From positions 107,990 to 171,989 of the forward strand of contig NZ_JABWCU010000016.1 of assembly GCF_018491765.1 (NCBI RefSeq): 64,000 nucleotides of DNA. The letters run 5' to 3'. This document shows, in pieces, positions 42,861 through 51,630 of the stretch; position 1 is the stretch's first letter, and each line of letters opens with the position of its first letter. A program made the position numbers and the translations under genes. Origin of the DNA: Novosphingobium profundi. GTDB lineage: Bacteria; Pseudomonadota; Alphaproteobacteria; Sphingomonadales; Sphingomonadaceae. The notes beneath the pieces were generated by a model. That model searched no databases and was not told the DNA's origin. It saw only the letters and a list, made by a program, of their open reading frames with translations.

Positions 42861-44291
42861 ATGACCACGATCTCCACCTCCCCCACCGCCACCAGTTCGC
42901 TGGTCACCGCGCTTGGCGGAGGCAGCGGCATCGACATGCTCGACCTCGCCAACAAGCTGGCGCAGGCGCAGTTCGCCAACAAAGTGAACCAGCTCGAGAC
43001 CCGCAGCGAGACGCTCACCACCCAGATCTCGACCGCCTCGGACATCAAGTCGATGCTGCTCGCGCTCGACACCTCGCTCGGCACCCTCATCCGCACCGGC
43101 GATCTCTCGCGCACGCCCAGCGTCGCCAATACTGCCGTCGCCAGCGCTACGCTGACCGGCAGCAGCCTGCCCCAGGGCAGCTACGACCTCGAGGTAACGT
43201 CCCTCGCCAAGGGCCAGAACCTCGCCAGCCGGGCCTACGGCTCCGCTACCGATACCGTTGGCGCGGGCACTCTGACACTGCGCTTCGGCACCGTCTCGGG
43301 CAGCACCTTCAGCGAGGATACGGCCCACGCCGCGGTCGACATCACGATCGCGAGCGGCGCCACGCTCGCCGACGTCGCCAAGGCGATCAACGGCGCGAAC
43401 GCGGGTGTGCAGGCCTATGTCGCACAGACTGTCTCCGGGGCACAGCTCGTGCTCAAGGGACAGGCGGGGGCGGCCAACGGCTTCGTCCTTGAAGCCAGCG
43501 AAGACCCGCTCGAGCCGGGCCTCGCCGGGCTCGCCTGGAATCCCTCCTCGACCTCGGGCCAGCTCCTGAATGGAGCCAGCAACGCGGCCTTCAAGGTCGA
43601 CGGGCTCTCCTATACCGCCACCTCGAACGCGGTCAGCGACGTGATCCCCGGGGTCAAGCTCCAGCTTACCGGCACGAACGTCGGGGCAGCGACCAAGGTT
43701 ACGTTTGCCGACCCGACGTCGGCCATCGCCAGTTCGATGCAGGATCTCACCGACGCGCTCAACGAGGTCATGTCCGCGCTCAACACCGCAACCGGCATCG
43801 GCGGCGACCTCGCCAACGACGCCGGTGCTCGCGCGCTCAAGCGCAGCCTTTCCGGGCTTGCGGGCACCGTGATCATGCCCAACGCCACCGGCGCCGCGCG
43901 TACGCTCGCCGATCTCGGCCTCAAGACCGAGCGCGACGGCACCTTCACGCTCGACACCACACGGCTCAACGCCACGATCGCCGCCGACCCCGAAGGCGTC
44001 TCGGCAATGTTCACGACGGGCGTCTACGGCGTCTACGCCAGCGTCGACAAGATCTACCGCACCGCGTCGTCTTCGACGGGTCTCAATTCGCTGGGCGCCT
44101 CGATCAAGAAGTATACCGCCCTGCTCTCTGCCGTCACCGACAGCCAGACCGACGTCGCCGAACAACAGGAAAAGCTGCGCGCCCGCCTCGCCAGCCAGTT
44201 CACGACCTCGGAAAGCCGGATCGGCCTCCTCAACGCGACCAAGTCCATGTTGGAGAGCCAGATCGCCCAGTGGAACAAGACAAGCAGCTGA
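42861..44291 (+). CDS. fliD: Flagellar filament cap protein FliD
   Basis: The 476-residue product has the FliD N-terminal pattern GGGSGIDMLDLANKLAQAQF and C-terminal coiled coil (LLNATKSMLESQIAQWNKTS), with central domains rich in Thr, Ser, Ala and Gly. FliD caps the filament and promotes flagellin folding. fliS follows after 1 base. 47 bases separate it from flhB, so it could be part of the same transcript. Confidence 0.94.
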   Translation: MTTISTSPTATSSLVTALGGGSGIDMLDLANKLAQAQFANKVNQLETRSETLTTQISTASDIKSMLLALDTSLGTLIRTGDLSRTPSVANTAVASATLTGSSLPQGSYDLEVTSLAKGQNLASRAYGSATDTVGAGTLTLRFGTVSGSTFSEDTAHAAVDITIASGATLADVAKAINGANAGVQAYVAQTVSGAQLVLKGQAGAANGFVLEASEDPLEPGLAGLAWNPSSTSGQLLNGASNAAFKVDGLSYTATSNAVSDVIPGVKLQLTGTNVGAATKVTFADPTSAIASSMQDLTDALNEVMSALNTATGIGGDLANDAGARALKRSLSGLAGTVIMPNATGAARTLADLGLKTERDGTFTLDTTRLNATIAADPEGVSAMFTTGVYGVYASVDKIYRTASSSTGLNSLGASIKKYTALLSAVTDSQTDVAEQQEKLRARLASQFTTSESRIGLLNATKSMLESQIAQWNKTSS

Positions 44292-44292
44292 C

Positions 44293-44664
44293 ATGCTGGG
44301 CCGTGTTTCCCCCCACGAGGCCTACCGCCGCGTCGACTTCGACGCCCGCGTCAATGGCGCCGACAGCACCGAGCTCGTGCATTTGTGTTTCGAGCATCTC
44401 GTCGGTGCCCTGGGCACCGCGCTTCACGCCGATGCCATCGGCGATGGCGAATTGAAAAGCCGCTCGATGACCCGCGCCCTGACCGCCGTCACCGCGCTGC
44501 AGATGGGCGTCGCGGGCGACAGCGGGATCGCCTCGGCGCTCAACCAGGTCTACGCCGCCGCACGCCGCACGATCCTCGACAGTGCGACCAACTTCGCGCG
44601 CGAGAAGATCGTCGAACTTCGCAACGATTTCCAGGAAATCGGCCAGGCGATGCAGGCTGGCTGA
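44293..44664 (+). CDS. fliS: Flagellin export chaperone FliS
   Basis: A 123-residue helical protein with the FliS features SPHEAYRRVDFDARVNGADS, TELVHLCFEHLVGALGTALH and a long C-terminal helix. It keeps flagellin unfolded for export. The usual N-terminal Y-x-x-x-x motif is represented by AYRRV. An imperfect GC hairpin (44695..44715) follows the stop. Confidence 0.86.
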   Translation: MLGRVSPHEAYRRVDFDARVNGADSTELVHLCFEHLVGALGTALHADAIGDGELKSRSMTRALTAVTALQMGVAGDSGIASALNQVYAAARRTILDSATNFAREKIVELRNDFQEIGQAMQAG

Positions 44665-44694
44665 AGGCCCTCCGGACTCGGGAATCGTCCCTGT

Positions 44695-44715
44695 GAGGGG
44701 CGGCACGCCCCGCCT
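44695..44715 (+). terminator. Possible terminator after fliS
   Basis: GAGGGGCG and the opposing CGCCCC/CCTC arms pair around a short GCA loop with one bulge; there is no T run. It lies 30 bases after the fliS stop. A weak candidate end of the fli operon. Confidence 0.35.
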
Positions 44716-44802
44716 CGCGATCCCGGATCGGAACACGAAATACCCACCTTATCCCGTCCATCTGGAACCGAAATGGCAGCGCACGCCGACATAGCGGCGT
44801 TG

Positions 44803-44817
44803 AAATCGCGGCGATTT
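44803..44817. promoter_or_regulatory. 15-base palindrome upstream of the LuxR-type gene
   Basis: AAATCGC-G-GCGATTT is a perfect palindrome 104 bases before the GTG of the LuxR-type regulator, a plausible operator for a dimeric helix-turn-helix protein. Confidence 0.4.
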
Positions 44818-44920
44818 TGCAGTTGGCCCACCGCAACGCCTCGGTTCTGGAGGGGAAAGCCCAAAAATCCGGGCCGCATTGCGTTATCTCCCTAAGCACA
44901 AATCATAAGGGAGACGCTTC

Positions 44921-45526
44921 GTGGAGCAGGCAATTTCGAATCTCATCCTGATTGACAACGACATGCGGCGCCGGGCGGCGATCAGCCATGCGCTTGCCGT
45001 GGCCAGCATCCATGTCGAACCGTTCGAAAACATCGCCGAATTGTCCACCAGCTGGCCGCGCAGCGGGATCATCCTCATCCACGACGAAGCCGGCGCGATC
45101 GACGAACTGATCGAGAACATGTCGCGCCATGGCGAATGGTTCCCGATCATCGCCTTCAGCGAAAACCCCGCCGCGCAGCGGATCGTAGGCGCGATCCTCG
45201 ACGGCGCGATCGACTACATCGCCTGGCCGATCACCGCCCCCGAACTGAACGACACCATCGCCCGCGCCACCCGCCGTGCGGAAAACGTCGGTAACGCCAA
45301 GCTGCGTGAGATCATGGCCCGCGCGCGTGTCGACCGGCTCACCCGCCGCGAACGCGAGGTGCTCGGCGGCGTCGCCAGCGGCCTGTCGAACCGGCTGATC
45401 GGCGAGAAGCTTTCGATCAGCCCCCGCACGGTCGAAATCCACCGCGCCAACATGCTCAACAAGCTCGGCGCCAACCACACCTCGGACGCCATCCGTATCG
45501 CGATCGAAGCCGCCATGGTGCACTGA
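44921..45526 (+). CDS. LuxR/FixJ-type regulator with atypical receiver
   Basis: The GTG start at 44921 has AAGGGAG 6-12 bases upstream. The 201-residue protein has a receiver-like domain (residues 1-125) and a C-terminal LuxR helix-turn-helix (DRLTRREREVLGGVASGLSN, then GEKLSISPRTVEIHRANMLN). The receiver is degenerate: the acidic pocket is LIDND, the likely acceptor Asp is in ILIHDEAG, and the conserved Lys before Pro is replaced by Trp in AWPITAPEL. It may work without phosphorylation. It follows fliS and could regulate the flagellar cluster; this is inferred from position only. Confidence 0.82.
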   Translation: MEQAISNLILIDNDMRRRAAISHALAVASIHVEPFENIAELSTSWPRSGIILIHDEAGAIDELIENMSRHGEWFPIIAFSENPAAQRIVGAILDGAIDYIAWPITAPELNDTIARATRRAENVGNAKLREIMARARVDRLTRREREVLGGVASGLSNRLIGEKLSISPRTVEIHRANMLNKLGANHTSDAIRIAIEAAMVH

Positions 45527-45665
45527 TCCCGAGTAACGTCAGCCTTTGCGTACGTTCGCCTAAGCGCACCACAACGCAAGCTTAGCAACCGCGAAGGCAT
45601 GATCTTGTGTGCCGGCCCCCGCATCCTGAGCGAGCGCCGGCTCCTGGTCCCGTTAGTCGTGTACC

Positions 45666-45708
45666 GGCAGATCCGGTCGGGCATATCCATCGTCCGGCCG
45701 GATCTGCC
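45666..45708. terminator. Bidirectional terminator between convergent genes
   Basis: Arms 45666..45676 and 45698..45708 form a perfect 11-base inverted repeat around a 21-base loop. It lies between the LuxR-type gene and the convergent TetR gene. Confidence 0.55.
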
Positions 45709-45749
45709 TTGTGGGCCTTTCCCATAATCTCGATCCTAAATTTCAACTC

Positions 45750-46334
45750 TCAACTTTCACCTCGCGCGACAACGGCCAGAAGTTCGGATTCGAGCTTCTC
45801 GACGATACGAACGAAGAGGCGCGTGTCATCGAGCGCACGCGACAGGACGATGGCCCCCTGAATGCCGGACACGGCCTCTTGCGCCAGGCTGCGCGCGCGC
45901 GGCGCCGGTACCCGGCCCGTCTGGAGGCAATGCGCCAGCGTGGCGATCCAGCGCGCGAAGTAGCCGTTCACCCGGTCCGCGAAAGCTTCGCGCGAGGATC
46001 CCAGGCCAAGCCATCCGACCAGGCACACCCTGCCGCCCGATTGGAAGTAGGCGGTAACCGCCTGCATCATGGCCATGATCGCCGGACCGGGTTCATCAGC
46101 CGCTTCAAGTGGGGTGAAGACCGCCTCTTCGAACCACCGGTCGATGTCGTCGAGCACGGCGGCCATCATCTCGTCCTTTCCGCCGGGAAAGAAGTTGTAG
46201 AGGCTGCCCTTGCCCAGCCCCGTCGCCTTCGAGATCGTGGTCAGGCTGGTTCCTTCGAAGCCGTGCTCGCGGAAGACCTCGGCCAGGGCCGCCAGGCTTC
46301 CCGAACGCTCCGTCATGACCCGCCGCGCTGTCAC
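45750..46334 (-). CDS. TetR-family transcriptional repressor
   Basis: I start the gene at the GTG 46334, which overlaps the stop of the SnoaL-like gene (GTGA), rather than the ATG at 46316. The 194-residue protein has the TetR helix-turn-helix (TSLTTISKATGLGKGSLYNF, about residues 28-48) and an all-helical ligand domain (EAVFTPLEAADEPGPAIMAM). It follows the SnoaL-like gene in one unit with a palindromic operator, indicating self-repression. Effector unknown. Confidence 0.87.
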   Translation of the reverse strand: MTARRVMTERSGSLAALAEVFREHGFEGTSLTTISKATGLGKGSLYNFFPGGKDEMMAAVLDDIDRWFEEAVFTPLEAADEPGPAIMAMMQAVTAYFQSGGRVCLVGWLGLGSSREAFADRVNGYFARWIATLAHCLQTGRVPAPRARSLAQEAVSGIQGAIVLSRALDDTRLFVRIVEKLESELLAVVARGES

Positions 46335-46795
46335 AGGCCCATTTCGCCAAGCGAGGGATGATCGTCCGGGCGGCGCCCCAGTGGCCAATGGAACAGGCGT
46401 TGCGCCTCTTCGATCGGGCAATCGTTGATCGACGCAAGCCGGCGCGTCATCAGGCCCTCGGTGTCGAATTCCCAGTTCTCATTGCCATGGGAACGGAACC
46501 AGTTACCGGTGTCGTCATGCCATTCGTAAGCGAACCGGACGGCAATCCGGTTCGCCGCGAAGGCCCAGACCTCCTTGACCAGTCGATAGTCCAGCTCGCG
46601 CTGCCATTTGCGCGCCAGGAACGCCTCGATGGCTGGGCGTCCCTGCAGGAACTCGCCCCGGTTACGCCAGTGACTGTCCAGCGAATAGGCGAGAGCGACC
46701 CGAGCCGGATCCCGACTGTTCCACGCATCTTCGGCAAGGCGCGCCTTCCGTGTCGCCGATTCGGTAGTGAAAGGAGGCAGGGGAGGACGCGGCAT
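46331..46795 (-). CDS. SnoaL/NTF2-like protein (DUF1348 type)
   Basis: The 154-residue product matches the DUF1348/NTF2-like fold: FTTESATRKARLAEDAWNSR, SLDSHWRNRGEFLQGRPAIE and FAYEWHDDTGNWFRSHGNEN with the Trp/His-rich pocket. These proteins are small alpha+beta cones of unknown reaction, often next to TetR regulators. Coupled to the TetR gene by GTGA. Its leader carries a nested palindrome that overlaps the likely ribosome site. Confidence 0.85.
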   Translation of the reverse strand: MPRPPLPPFTTESATRKARLAEDAWNSRDPARVALAYSLDSHWRNRGEFLQGRPAIEAFLARKWQRELDYRLVKEVWAFAANRIAVRFAYEWHDDTGNWFRSHGNENWEFDTEGLMTRRLASINDCPIEEAQRLFHWPLGRRPDDHPSLGEMGL

Positions 46796-46801
46796 GGCAC
46801 T

Positions 46802-46850
46802 TCTCGCTTCGCTAAGTTGTACCGATCAGTACAAGTAAGGCGAAGCGAGA
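46802..46850. promoter_or_regulatory. Nested palindrome: TetR operator and leader hairpin
   Basis: The inner palindrome TTGTAC-N6-GTACAA (46817..46834) is a likely TetR operator. It is enclosed by perfect 11-base arms TCTCGCTTCGC (46802..46812) and GCGAAGCGAGA (46840..46850). In the mRNA the outer stem would cover GAGA of the likely ribosome site, 7 bases before the SnoaL-like ATG. Confidence 0.65.
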
Positions 46851-46887
46851 TCAAGCGGGGCAAGATCACACCGCCAAATCCGCACCT

Positions 46888-47352
46888 TCAATGCACGCTG
46901 GTTATCGCCCCATGGCCTTGGAAGGCATCGGCTTCCTCCTCGCTTTCGGCCAGACACGCACCCGCCCAGGCCCCCAGCAGGGCCAAGGCCAGCGTGGCGC
47001 CCTCGGCGCAAATCTCATCCTTACCATCGTCGACCGCAACCATGGCGAGGCAAATGCCGCCGGGTCCGCGCGAACACATGACGGGCAGGATTTCGCCGAT
47101 CAGGCTGATGACGCCGCTCAACCCGGCTCCCACCGCAAGCAGGGTCTCGAGGCAGGGCCCGGTGCCGGCTTCCGCGTCGGCACGGCCCAGCAGGCACGCT
47201 GCCTCGCGAATGCGCGCTGGCTCCTCGCTCACCGTGCTGCGAGCGCAGTCGGCAATGAAATCGCGCAGGCGGTCCTGGTACGTGTGGGTGGACGCGTGCT
47301 GGGATGCAGGGGCTCGGGTCATCGTCGGGGCGGGGGCTTTTGTCGAGGGCAT
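46888..47352 (-). CDS. Hypothetical protein
   Basis: A 154-residue ORF starting at ATG 47352 with GAGAAAG 4-10 bases upstream. It has a helical middle (YQDRLRDFIADCARSTVSEE) and a hydrophobic small-residue stretch (LETLLAVGAGLSGVISLIGE), seven Cys and an acidic C-terminal part (SEEEADAFQ). I recognise no family. It lies between the SnoaL-like gene and an aminotransferase, same strand, with 92-105 bases on each side, so it probably has its own promoter. Opposite-strand ORFs here look like shadows. Confidence 0.55.
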   Translation of the reverse strand: MPSTKAPAPTMTRAPASQHASTHTYQDRLRDFIADCARSTVSEEPARIREAACLLGRADAEAGTGPCLETLLAVGAGLSGVISLIGEILPVMCSRGPGGICLAMVAVDDGKDEICAEGATLALALLGAWAGACLAESEEEADAFQGHGAITSVH

Positions 47353-47457
47353 GACTTTCTCAAGCCTTACCGCGAGCCCCGGGTCAATCCGCAGAGACTG
47401 CCGCGTTTGACCGGCGTCCCAACGTGCGACACAGGCACCGGAAGTCCTGAACGAAAG

Positions 47458-48630
47458 TCAGGATGGGCCCGTCCTCCCGCGCCGTGTCGCGAACCAGGGC
47501 ACGAGGCGTTCGATGGCCTCAACGATCTCGGCGGGCGAGACGGCGAAGCTGAAACGCATGAAGCCCGCGCCGTGGACAGGGTCGAAATCGATGCCTGGTG
47601 CCGTCGCCACGCCCGTCTCGCGCAACATCTCGCGGCAGAATGCGAGGCTGTCCTGCGTATAGGCGCTGATGTCGGCCCAAATGTAGAAAGCCCCATCCGG
47701 TGGCGCGATCCGCTCCAGCCCTAGCCGGGGGAGAGCCTCGAGCAGCATCTGCCGATTGCGGGCGTAGATCTCGACATGACCTTCCAGCTCTTCGGTGCAG
47801 TCGAAGGCAACGAGCCCGGCGTGCTGCGCCAGGACCGGCGGGGTGAGAAACAGATTGCCCATGCGCGCCCGGGCGACCGCGACCAGGTCGCGAGGCACCA
47901 GCAGCCAGCCCAGGCGCCAGCCGGTCATCGAGTAGTACTTCGAGAAGCTGTTGATCACGACCGCCTCGGGCGCATATTCGAGCAGCGAGTGCGCCTCCGG
48001 GCCATACGTCAGGCCGTGGTAGATTTCATCCGACACGATCCGGATGCCTCGCCGCGCGCAAACCTCGGCAATCGCGCGCAGATCGGCGGCTTCGATTATG
48101 GTGCCGGTGGGATTGGCCGGACTGGCGATGATCACGCCGTCGGGCGCCGGCTCGAGCGCCTCGAGTGCGGCGGCGCTGAGCTGGTAGCGCGCCTCGGCGC
48201 CGCATTCGATCTCGACCGGCTCCAGGTACATCGCCTTGAGCGTATTGCGATAGGCCACGTAACCCGGTCGGGCCAGCGCGACTCGTGCCCCCGGCGCGAA
48301 CAGGCTCGAGAGCGCCAGCACGAGTGCAGGCGAAGCGCCGCAGGTGAGGATGATCTGGTCGCTTTCGACGTGCTGCCCGTAGCGCTCGCGGTAGTGGCGC
48401 GCGATGCGCTGCTTGAGCGCTTCATTCTCCCAATAACCGCCTGCTTCGGTGTCGAGCACCTCGCGTGCCTTTGCCAGGGCCGCTGCCGGAGCGCCGGTCG
48501 AGGGCTGGCCATATTCCATATGGATCACGCTGCGCCCCTGCTCAGCCAGCTCATAGGCCAACTTGCCAATGGAAATCGCGTGGAAGGGCTCGACCTGGGC
48601 GAGTTCGAAAGGGCGCGTAGGATGGGTCAT
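47458..48630 (-). CDS. Class I/II pyridoxal-phosphate aminotransferase
   Basis: The ATG at 48630 gives 390 residues. PLP-binding features: the phosphate-contact LTCGASPALVLAL, SPANPTGTI with the conserved Asn, VSDEIYHGLTYG with the Asp and Tyr, and the Schiff-base Lys in NSFSKYYSMTGWRLGW. This matches the aspartate/aromatic aminotransferase fold type I. The exact substrate is not predictable. It is next to tRNA-Thr, the border of the accessory region. Confidence 0.9.
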   Translation of the reverse strand: MTHPTRPFELAQVEPFHAISIGKLAYELAEQGRSVIHMEYGQPSTGAPAAALAKAREVLDTEAGGYWENEALKQRIARHYRERYGQHVESDQIILTCGASPALVLALSSLFAPGARVALARPGYVAYRNTLKAMYLEPVEIECGAEARYQLSAAALEALEPAPDGVIIASPANPTGTIIEAADLRAIAEVCARRGIRIVSDEIYHGLTYGPEAHSLLEYAPEAVVINSFSKYYSMTGWRLGWLLVPRDLVAVARARMGNLFLTPPVLAQHAGLVAFDCTEELEGHVEIYARNRQMLLEALPRLGLERIAPPDGAFYIWADISAYTQDSLAFCREMLRETGVATAPGIDFDPVHGAGFMRFSFAVSPAEIVEAIERLVPWFATRRGRTGPS

Positions 48631-48807
48631 GCGAGCGCTGCTAGGCCCCGCTCCGGCGGCACGCAAGCCCCGTTCAAGGCGCGAAAATCAACGCGCCGCC
48701 CCACCGCATCGCTTGCCTTTCGCAAAACCCTCTTGCACTCCTCGCCCACCCCCGGTAAAGGCGCCCCCTGCCCGCGAACCGGAAACACCCGGGAATCGCC
48801 AAGGCAC

Positions 48808-48883
48808 GCCGCTTTAGCTCAGTTGGTAGAGCATCGCATTCGTAATGCGGGGGCCACAGGTTCGAGTCCTGTAAGCGGCACCA
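48808..48883 (+). tRNA. tRNA-Thr (anticodon CGU)
   Basis: A 76-base tRNA with acceptor arms GCCGCTT and AAGCGGC, D arm AGCTCAGTTGGTAGAGC, anticodon loop TTCGTAA (anticodon CGT, reads ACG), T arm with GTTCGAGTC, discriminator A and encoded CCA. The integrase gene starts 209 bases downstream in the same direction, the usual layout when an element has used the tRNA 3' end as its attachment site. Confidence 0.96.
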
Positions 48884-48906
48884 TTAGCCCCTCCCAGAAC
48901 GTCTCT

Positions 48907-48947
48907 GAAGCTTGAAAAAATGGCAGATTTCTGCCATTTAGAAGCTT
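48907..48947. repeat. Composite palindrome between tRNA-Thr and integrase
   Basis: Perfect arms AAATGGCAGA (48918..48927) and TCTGCCATTT (48930..48939) with a 2-base centre are flanked by GAAGCTT on both sides (48907..48913 and 48941..48947). It may be the tRNA terminator or an integrase/excisionase arm site. Confidence 0.6.
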
Positions 48948-49091
48948 CGATGATCTCGGAGCGTATCAGGCGAAATCACGACATCTTTTGCGAAATGGGG
49001 CCATGAGGCGGGCAAGGAATGGCCGCCACAGGACTCAAATTCGCGAAGCTTTTCGAGGCCTGACGGCTCCCGGTTTTTTGGGAGATTCGCC

Positions 49092-50339
49092 ATGGCACTT
49101 ACAGAAATCCAAATTCGCCAACTGAAGCCTGCCGACAGAAATTATCAGTGCAGTGACGGGCGGGGTCTCTATCTCGAAATTCAGTCGACCGGCTCCAAGC
49201 TCTGGCGCTTCAAGTACCGCTATCTCGGCAAGCAAAACCGGCTGGCCCTTGGACGGCATCCCGACGTCGGCCTTGCGGAAGCCCGCAGAAGGGCAGACCA
49301 AGCTCGACAGGTTCTTCAAGAAGGGGAAGATCCCCTGGCCCTGCGCAAGCAGAATAAACTGATTGCGGTCTATCAGGCGGCCAACACCTTCGAGGATGTC
49401 GCCAAGGAGTTCATCGAAAAACTGACGGCGGAGGAGCGCGCCGAGGCGACAATCGTAAAGGCCAATTGGATGTTCTCCCTTCTGAAACCGATCGCCAAGC
49501 GCCCGGTTGCGCAGATAAAGCCTCTGGAGGTCCTGGCCATTCTCAAGAAGATCGAGGCGCAGGGCAAACGCGAGACGGCACGCCGGTGCCGCGCCTTCGC
49601 CAGCCGTGTCTTCCGCTATGCCGTCGCCACAGGACGCGGCGAGCAAGACCCCACCTTCATTCTGCGCGGCGCGCTGATCGCGCCAAAGGTGAAACACCAT
49701 GCCGCACTGTTGGAGCCAGCCCAGGTCGGCAAACTGCTCCGTGACGTCGACGCCTATTCGGGAACAGCGATCACTCGCCTTGCCATGCAAATCGCTCCGC
49801 ACGTGATGGCGCGACCAGGCGAGTTGCGAAACGCACACTGGTCCGAATTCAACCTCGCCGAAGCTGTCTGGACGATCCCCGCCGAACGAATGAAAGCCCG
49901 ACGCGCCCACGAGGTGCCTTTATCCCGGCAAGTCATCAATTACCTAATCGAGCTGCAGGACCTTACCGGACCGTACGGTTACGCCTTTCCAGCAAGACAT
50001 ACTGCACGCAAGACCATGAGCGAGAACACGATAAACAACGCTTTTCGGCGCATGGGCTACGGCCCACGTGACCTGACAGCGCATGGACTGCGAACTACCG
50101 CCTCTACCCTTCTCAACGAAAGCGGGCGCTGGAGTGCTGACGCTATCGAACGTTCTCTCGCGCACATGGATACAAACGCCATCCGCGGCATCTACAATCG
50201 TGGCCGCTATTGGGCCGAGCGGGTCGAGATGCACCAATGGTGGAGCGACTTTCTTGATACGCTGCGTGAAGGCATTGACGTTCAGCCAGCCTACCGGTCG
50301 CAGGCTAATTTGGCAGGCGGCGGGATACCAAAGGGATAA
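49092..50339 (+). CDS. P4-type tyrosine integrase
   Basis: The 415-residue product has the N-terminal DUF4102 arm-binding domain (ALTEIQIRQLKPADRNYQ ... GRGLYLEI), a core-binding domain, and the catalytic domain. Catalytic residues: Arg in VMARPGELRNAHW, His-x-x-Arg in TAHGLRTTAS, His in SLAHMD, and Tyr in RGIYNRGRY. It should integrate and excise an element at the 3' end of the adjacent tRNA-Thr. No frameshift is seen, so it may be active. AGATTCGCC precedes the ATG; the ribosome site is weak. Confidence 0.94.
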   Translation: MALTEIQIRQLKPADRNYQCSDGRGLYLEIQSTGSKLWRFKYRYLGKQNRLALGRHPDVGLAEARRRADQARQVLQEGEDPLALRKQNKLIAVYQAANTFEDVAKEFIEKLTAEERAEATIVKANWMFSLLKPIAKRPVAQIKPLEVLAILKKIEAQGKRETARRCRAFASRVFRYAVATGRGEQDPTFILRGALIAPKVKHHAALLEPAQVGKLLRDVDAYSGTAITRLAMQIAPHVMARPGELRNAHWSEFNLAEAVWTIPAERMKARRAHEVPLSRQVINYLIELQDLTGPYGYAFPARHTARKTMSENTINNAFRRMGYGPRDLTAHGLRTTASTLLNESGRWSADAIERSLAHMDTNAIRGIYNRGRYWAERVEMHQWWSDFLDTLREGIDVQPAYRSQANLAGGGIPKG

Positions 50340-50748
50340 CGCAAATATCGAGCGTCCCACGCGGATGCGTGACCGCGCTCTACTTCCGCTGCAGCTCCAG
50401 CCGAGCCACCATGCGGTGTCTCGGCGGCATAGCCGTCACGATCGCATGACGCGTTCCGTCCCGCCATTGGGCGGGCCGGTCGGGGTGCTCTAGCATCCCG
50501 ACAATGGTCGCCGCGCATGAGGCGCGGCGGCGTTGAGCCTTGACGGCTCCGTGGTGGCGGGGGGGCGTCGCGGCCCCTTAGCCCCGCCTCGACGGCGCGC
50601 AACCCGTTCGCTGCGCTGCCGGGTGCTCCTCTTCGTTTCGCCCCTTCGGGTGCGCCCCGCCTTTAGCCGGCGGGGCTTCTGGTCTGCTCCTGCCGCCCCC
50701 CGCCACCCTGGCGCCGGTCAATGGCGGTTGAGGAAAGGAGCAGGAGTT
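50340..50748. other. GC-rich non-coding leader upstream of ardC
   Basis: No convincing gene. It contains a CCCCGCC/GGCGGGG hairpin (50655..50661 with 50669..50675), several short GC palindromes, and AAGGAG just before the ardC start. Such structured leaders are common before antirestriction genes in mobile elements. Confidence 0.5.
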
Positions 50749-51630
50749 ATGGCCGACCGTCAGAGCCTTTATGGCGAGGTTACCGCACGAGTGATCGCCG
50801 AGCTGGAAGAAGGACGCCTTCCGTGGGTGCAGCCTTGGGACAAGGCCCGGTGTGCATGCACGATGCCGCACAACGCGGTGTCCGGACGAGTGTACTCCGG
50901 AATTAATGTGCTGATCTTGTGGTGCGAGGCGGTGGAGCGGGAATTTACTTCGCAGCGCTGGCTTACCTACAAGCAGGCCGAGAAGGCAGGCGGGCATGTC
51001 CGACGCGGAGAGAAAGGCACGGTCATTTGCTATGCTGATCGCTTTACCCCCAAGGACGAAGCCGCGAAGGCCGCAGGTGAGGACCGCGAGGCGCGCACGA
51101 TTGCCTTCCTGAAGCGCTTCACGGTGTTCAATCTCGACCAGATCGAAGGGTTGCCCGAACAGTATGCCAACGAGCCAGTCGTGCCCGATCCCGTGATGGC
51201 GATAGCCGAAGTGGACAGGCTGATTACGGCCAGCGGTGCCGACTTCCGGGTCGGTGGGAGCGAAGCATTCTATTCGCCCAAGTCTGACTATGTGCAGGTG
51301 CCCCCGCAGGCCGCCTTCCATGAACCTGTGAACTGGTTTCGCACGGCCCTGCACGAGCTTGGCCACTGGGCTGGCGGCAAGGGACGGCTGGAGCGCGATC
51401 AGAGCGGCAAGTTCGGTTCGGCCTTGTACGCCAAGGAGGAACTCGTCGCGGAAATGACCTCCGCGTTTGCCTGCGCGTCGCTGGGTATCGAGCCCACGGT
51501 CCGGCACAGTGACTACATCGGAGCGTGGCTTGAAGTCTTGCGCGCCGACGAGAAGGCTATCTTCCGGGCGGCAAGTGCGGCCAGCAAAGGTGCCGACTAC
51601 CTCCTGGCTTTCGGGGAGGACGTGGCATGA
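50749..51630 (+). CDS. ArdC-like antirestriction protein (ssDNA-binding plus zincin domain)
   Basis: The ATG at 50749 has AAGGAG and CAGGAG upstream and gives 293 residues. The N-terminal half is an ArdC/DUF1738 ssDNA-binding domain (VTARVIAELEEGRLPWVQPW; NAVSGRVYSGINVLILW). The C-terminal half is a zinc metallopeptidase-like domain with HExxH (FRTALHELGHWAGGKGRLE). ArdC proteins protect entering plasmid or ICE DNA from restriction. The stop overlaps the next gene, so the pair is coupled. Confidence 0.92.
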   Translation: MADRQSLYGEVTARVIAELEEGRLPWVQPWDKARCACTMPHNAVSGRVYSGINVLILWCEAVEREFTSQRWLTYKQAEKAGGHVRRGEKGTVICYADRFTPKDEAAKAAGEDREARTIAFLKRFTVFNLDQIEGLPEQYANEPVVPDPVMAIAEVDRLITASGADFRVGGSEAFYSPKSDYVQVPPQAAFHEPVNWFRTALHELGHWAGGKGRLERDQSGKFGSALYAKEELVAEMTSAFACASLGIEPTVRHSDYIGAWLEVLRADEKAIFRAASAASKGADYLLAFGEDVA

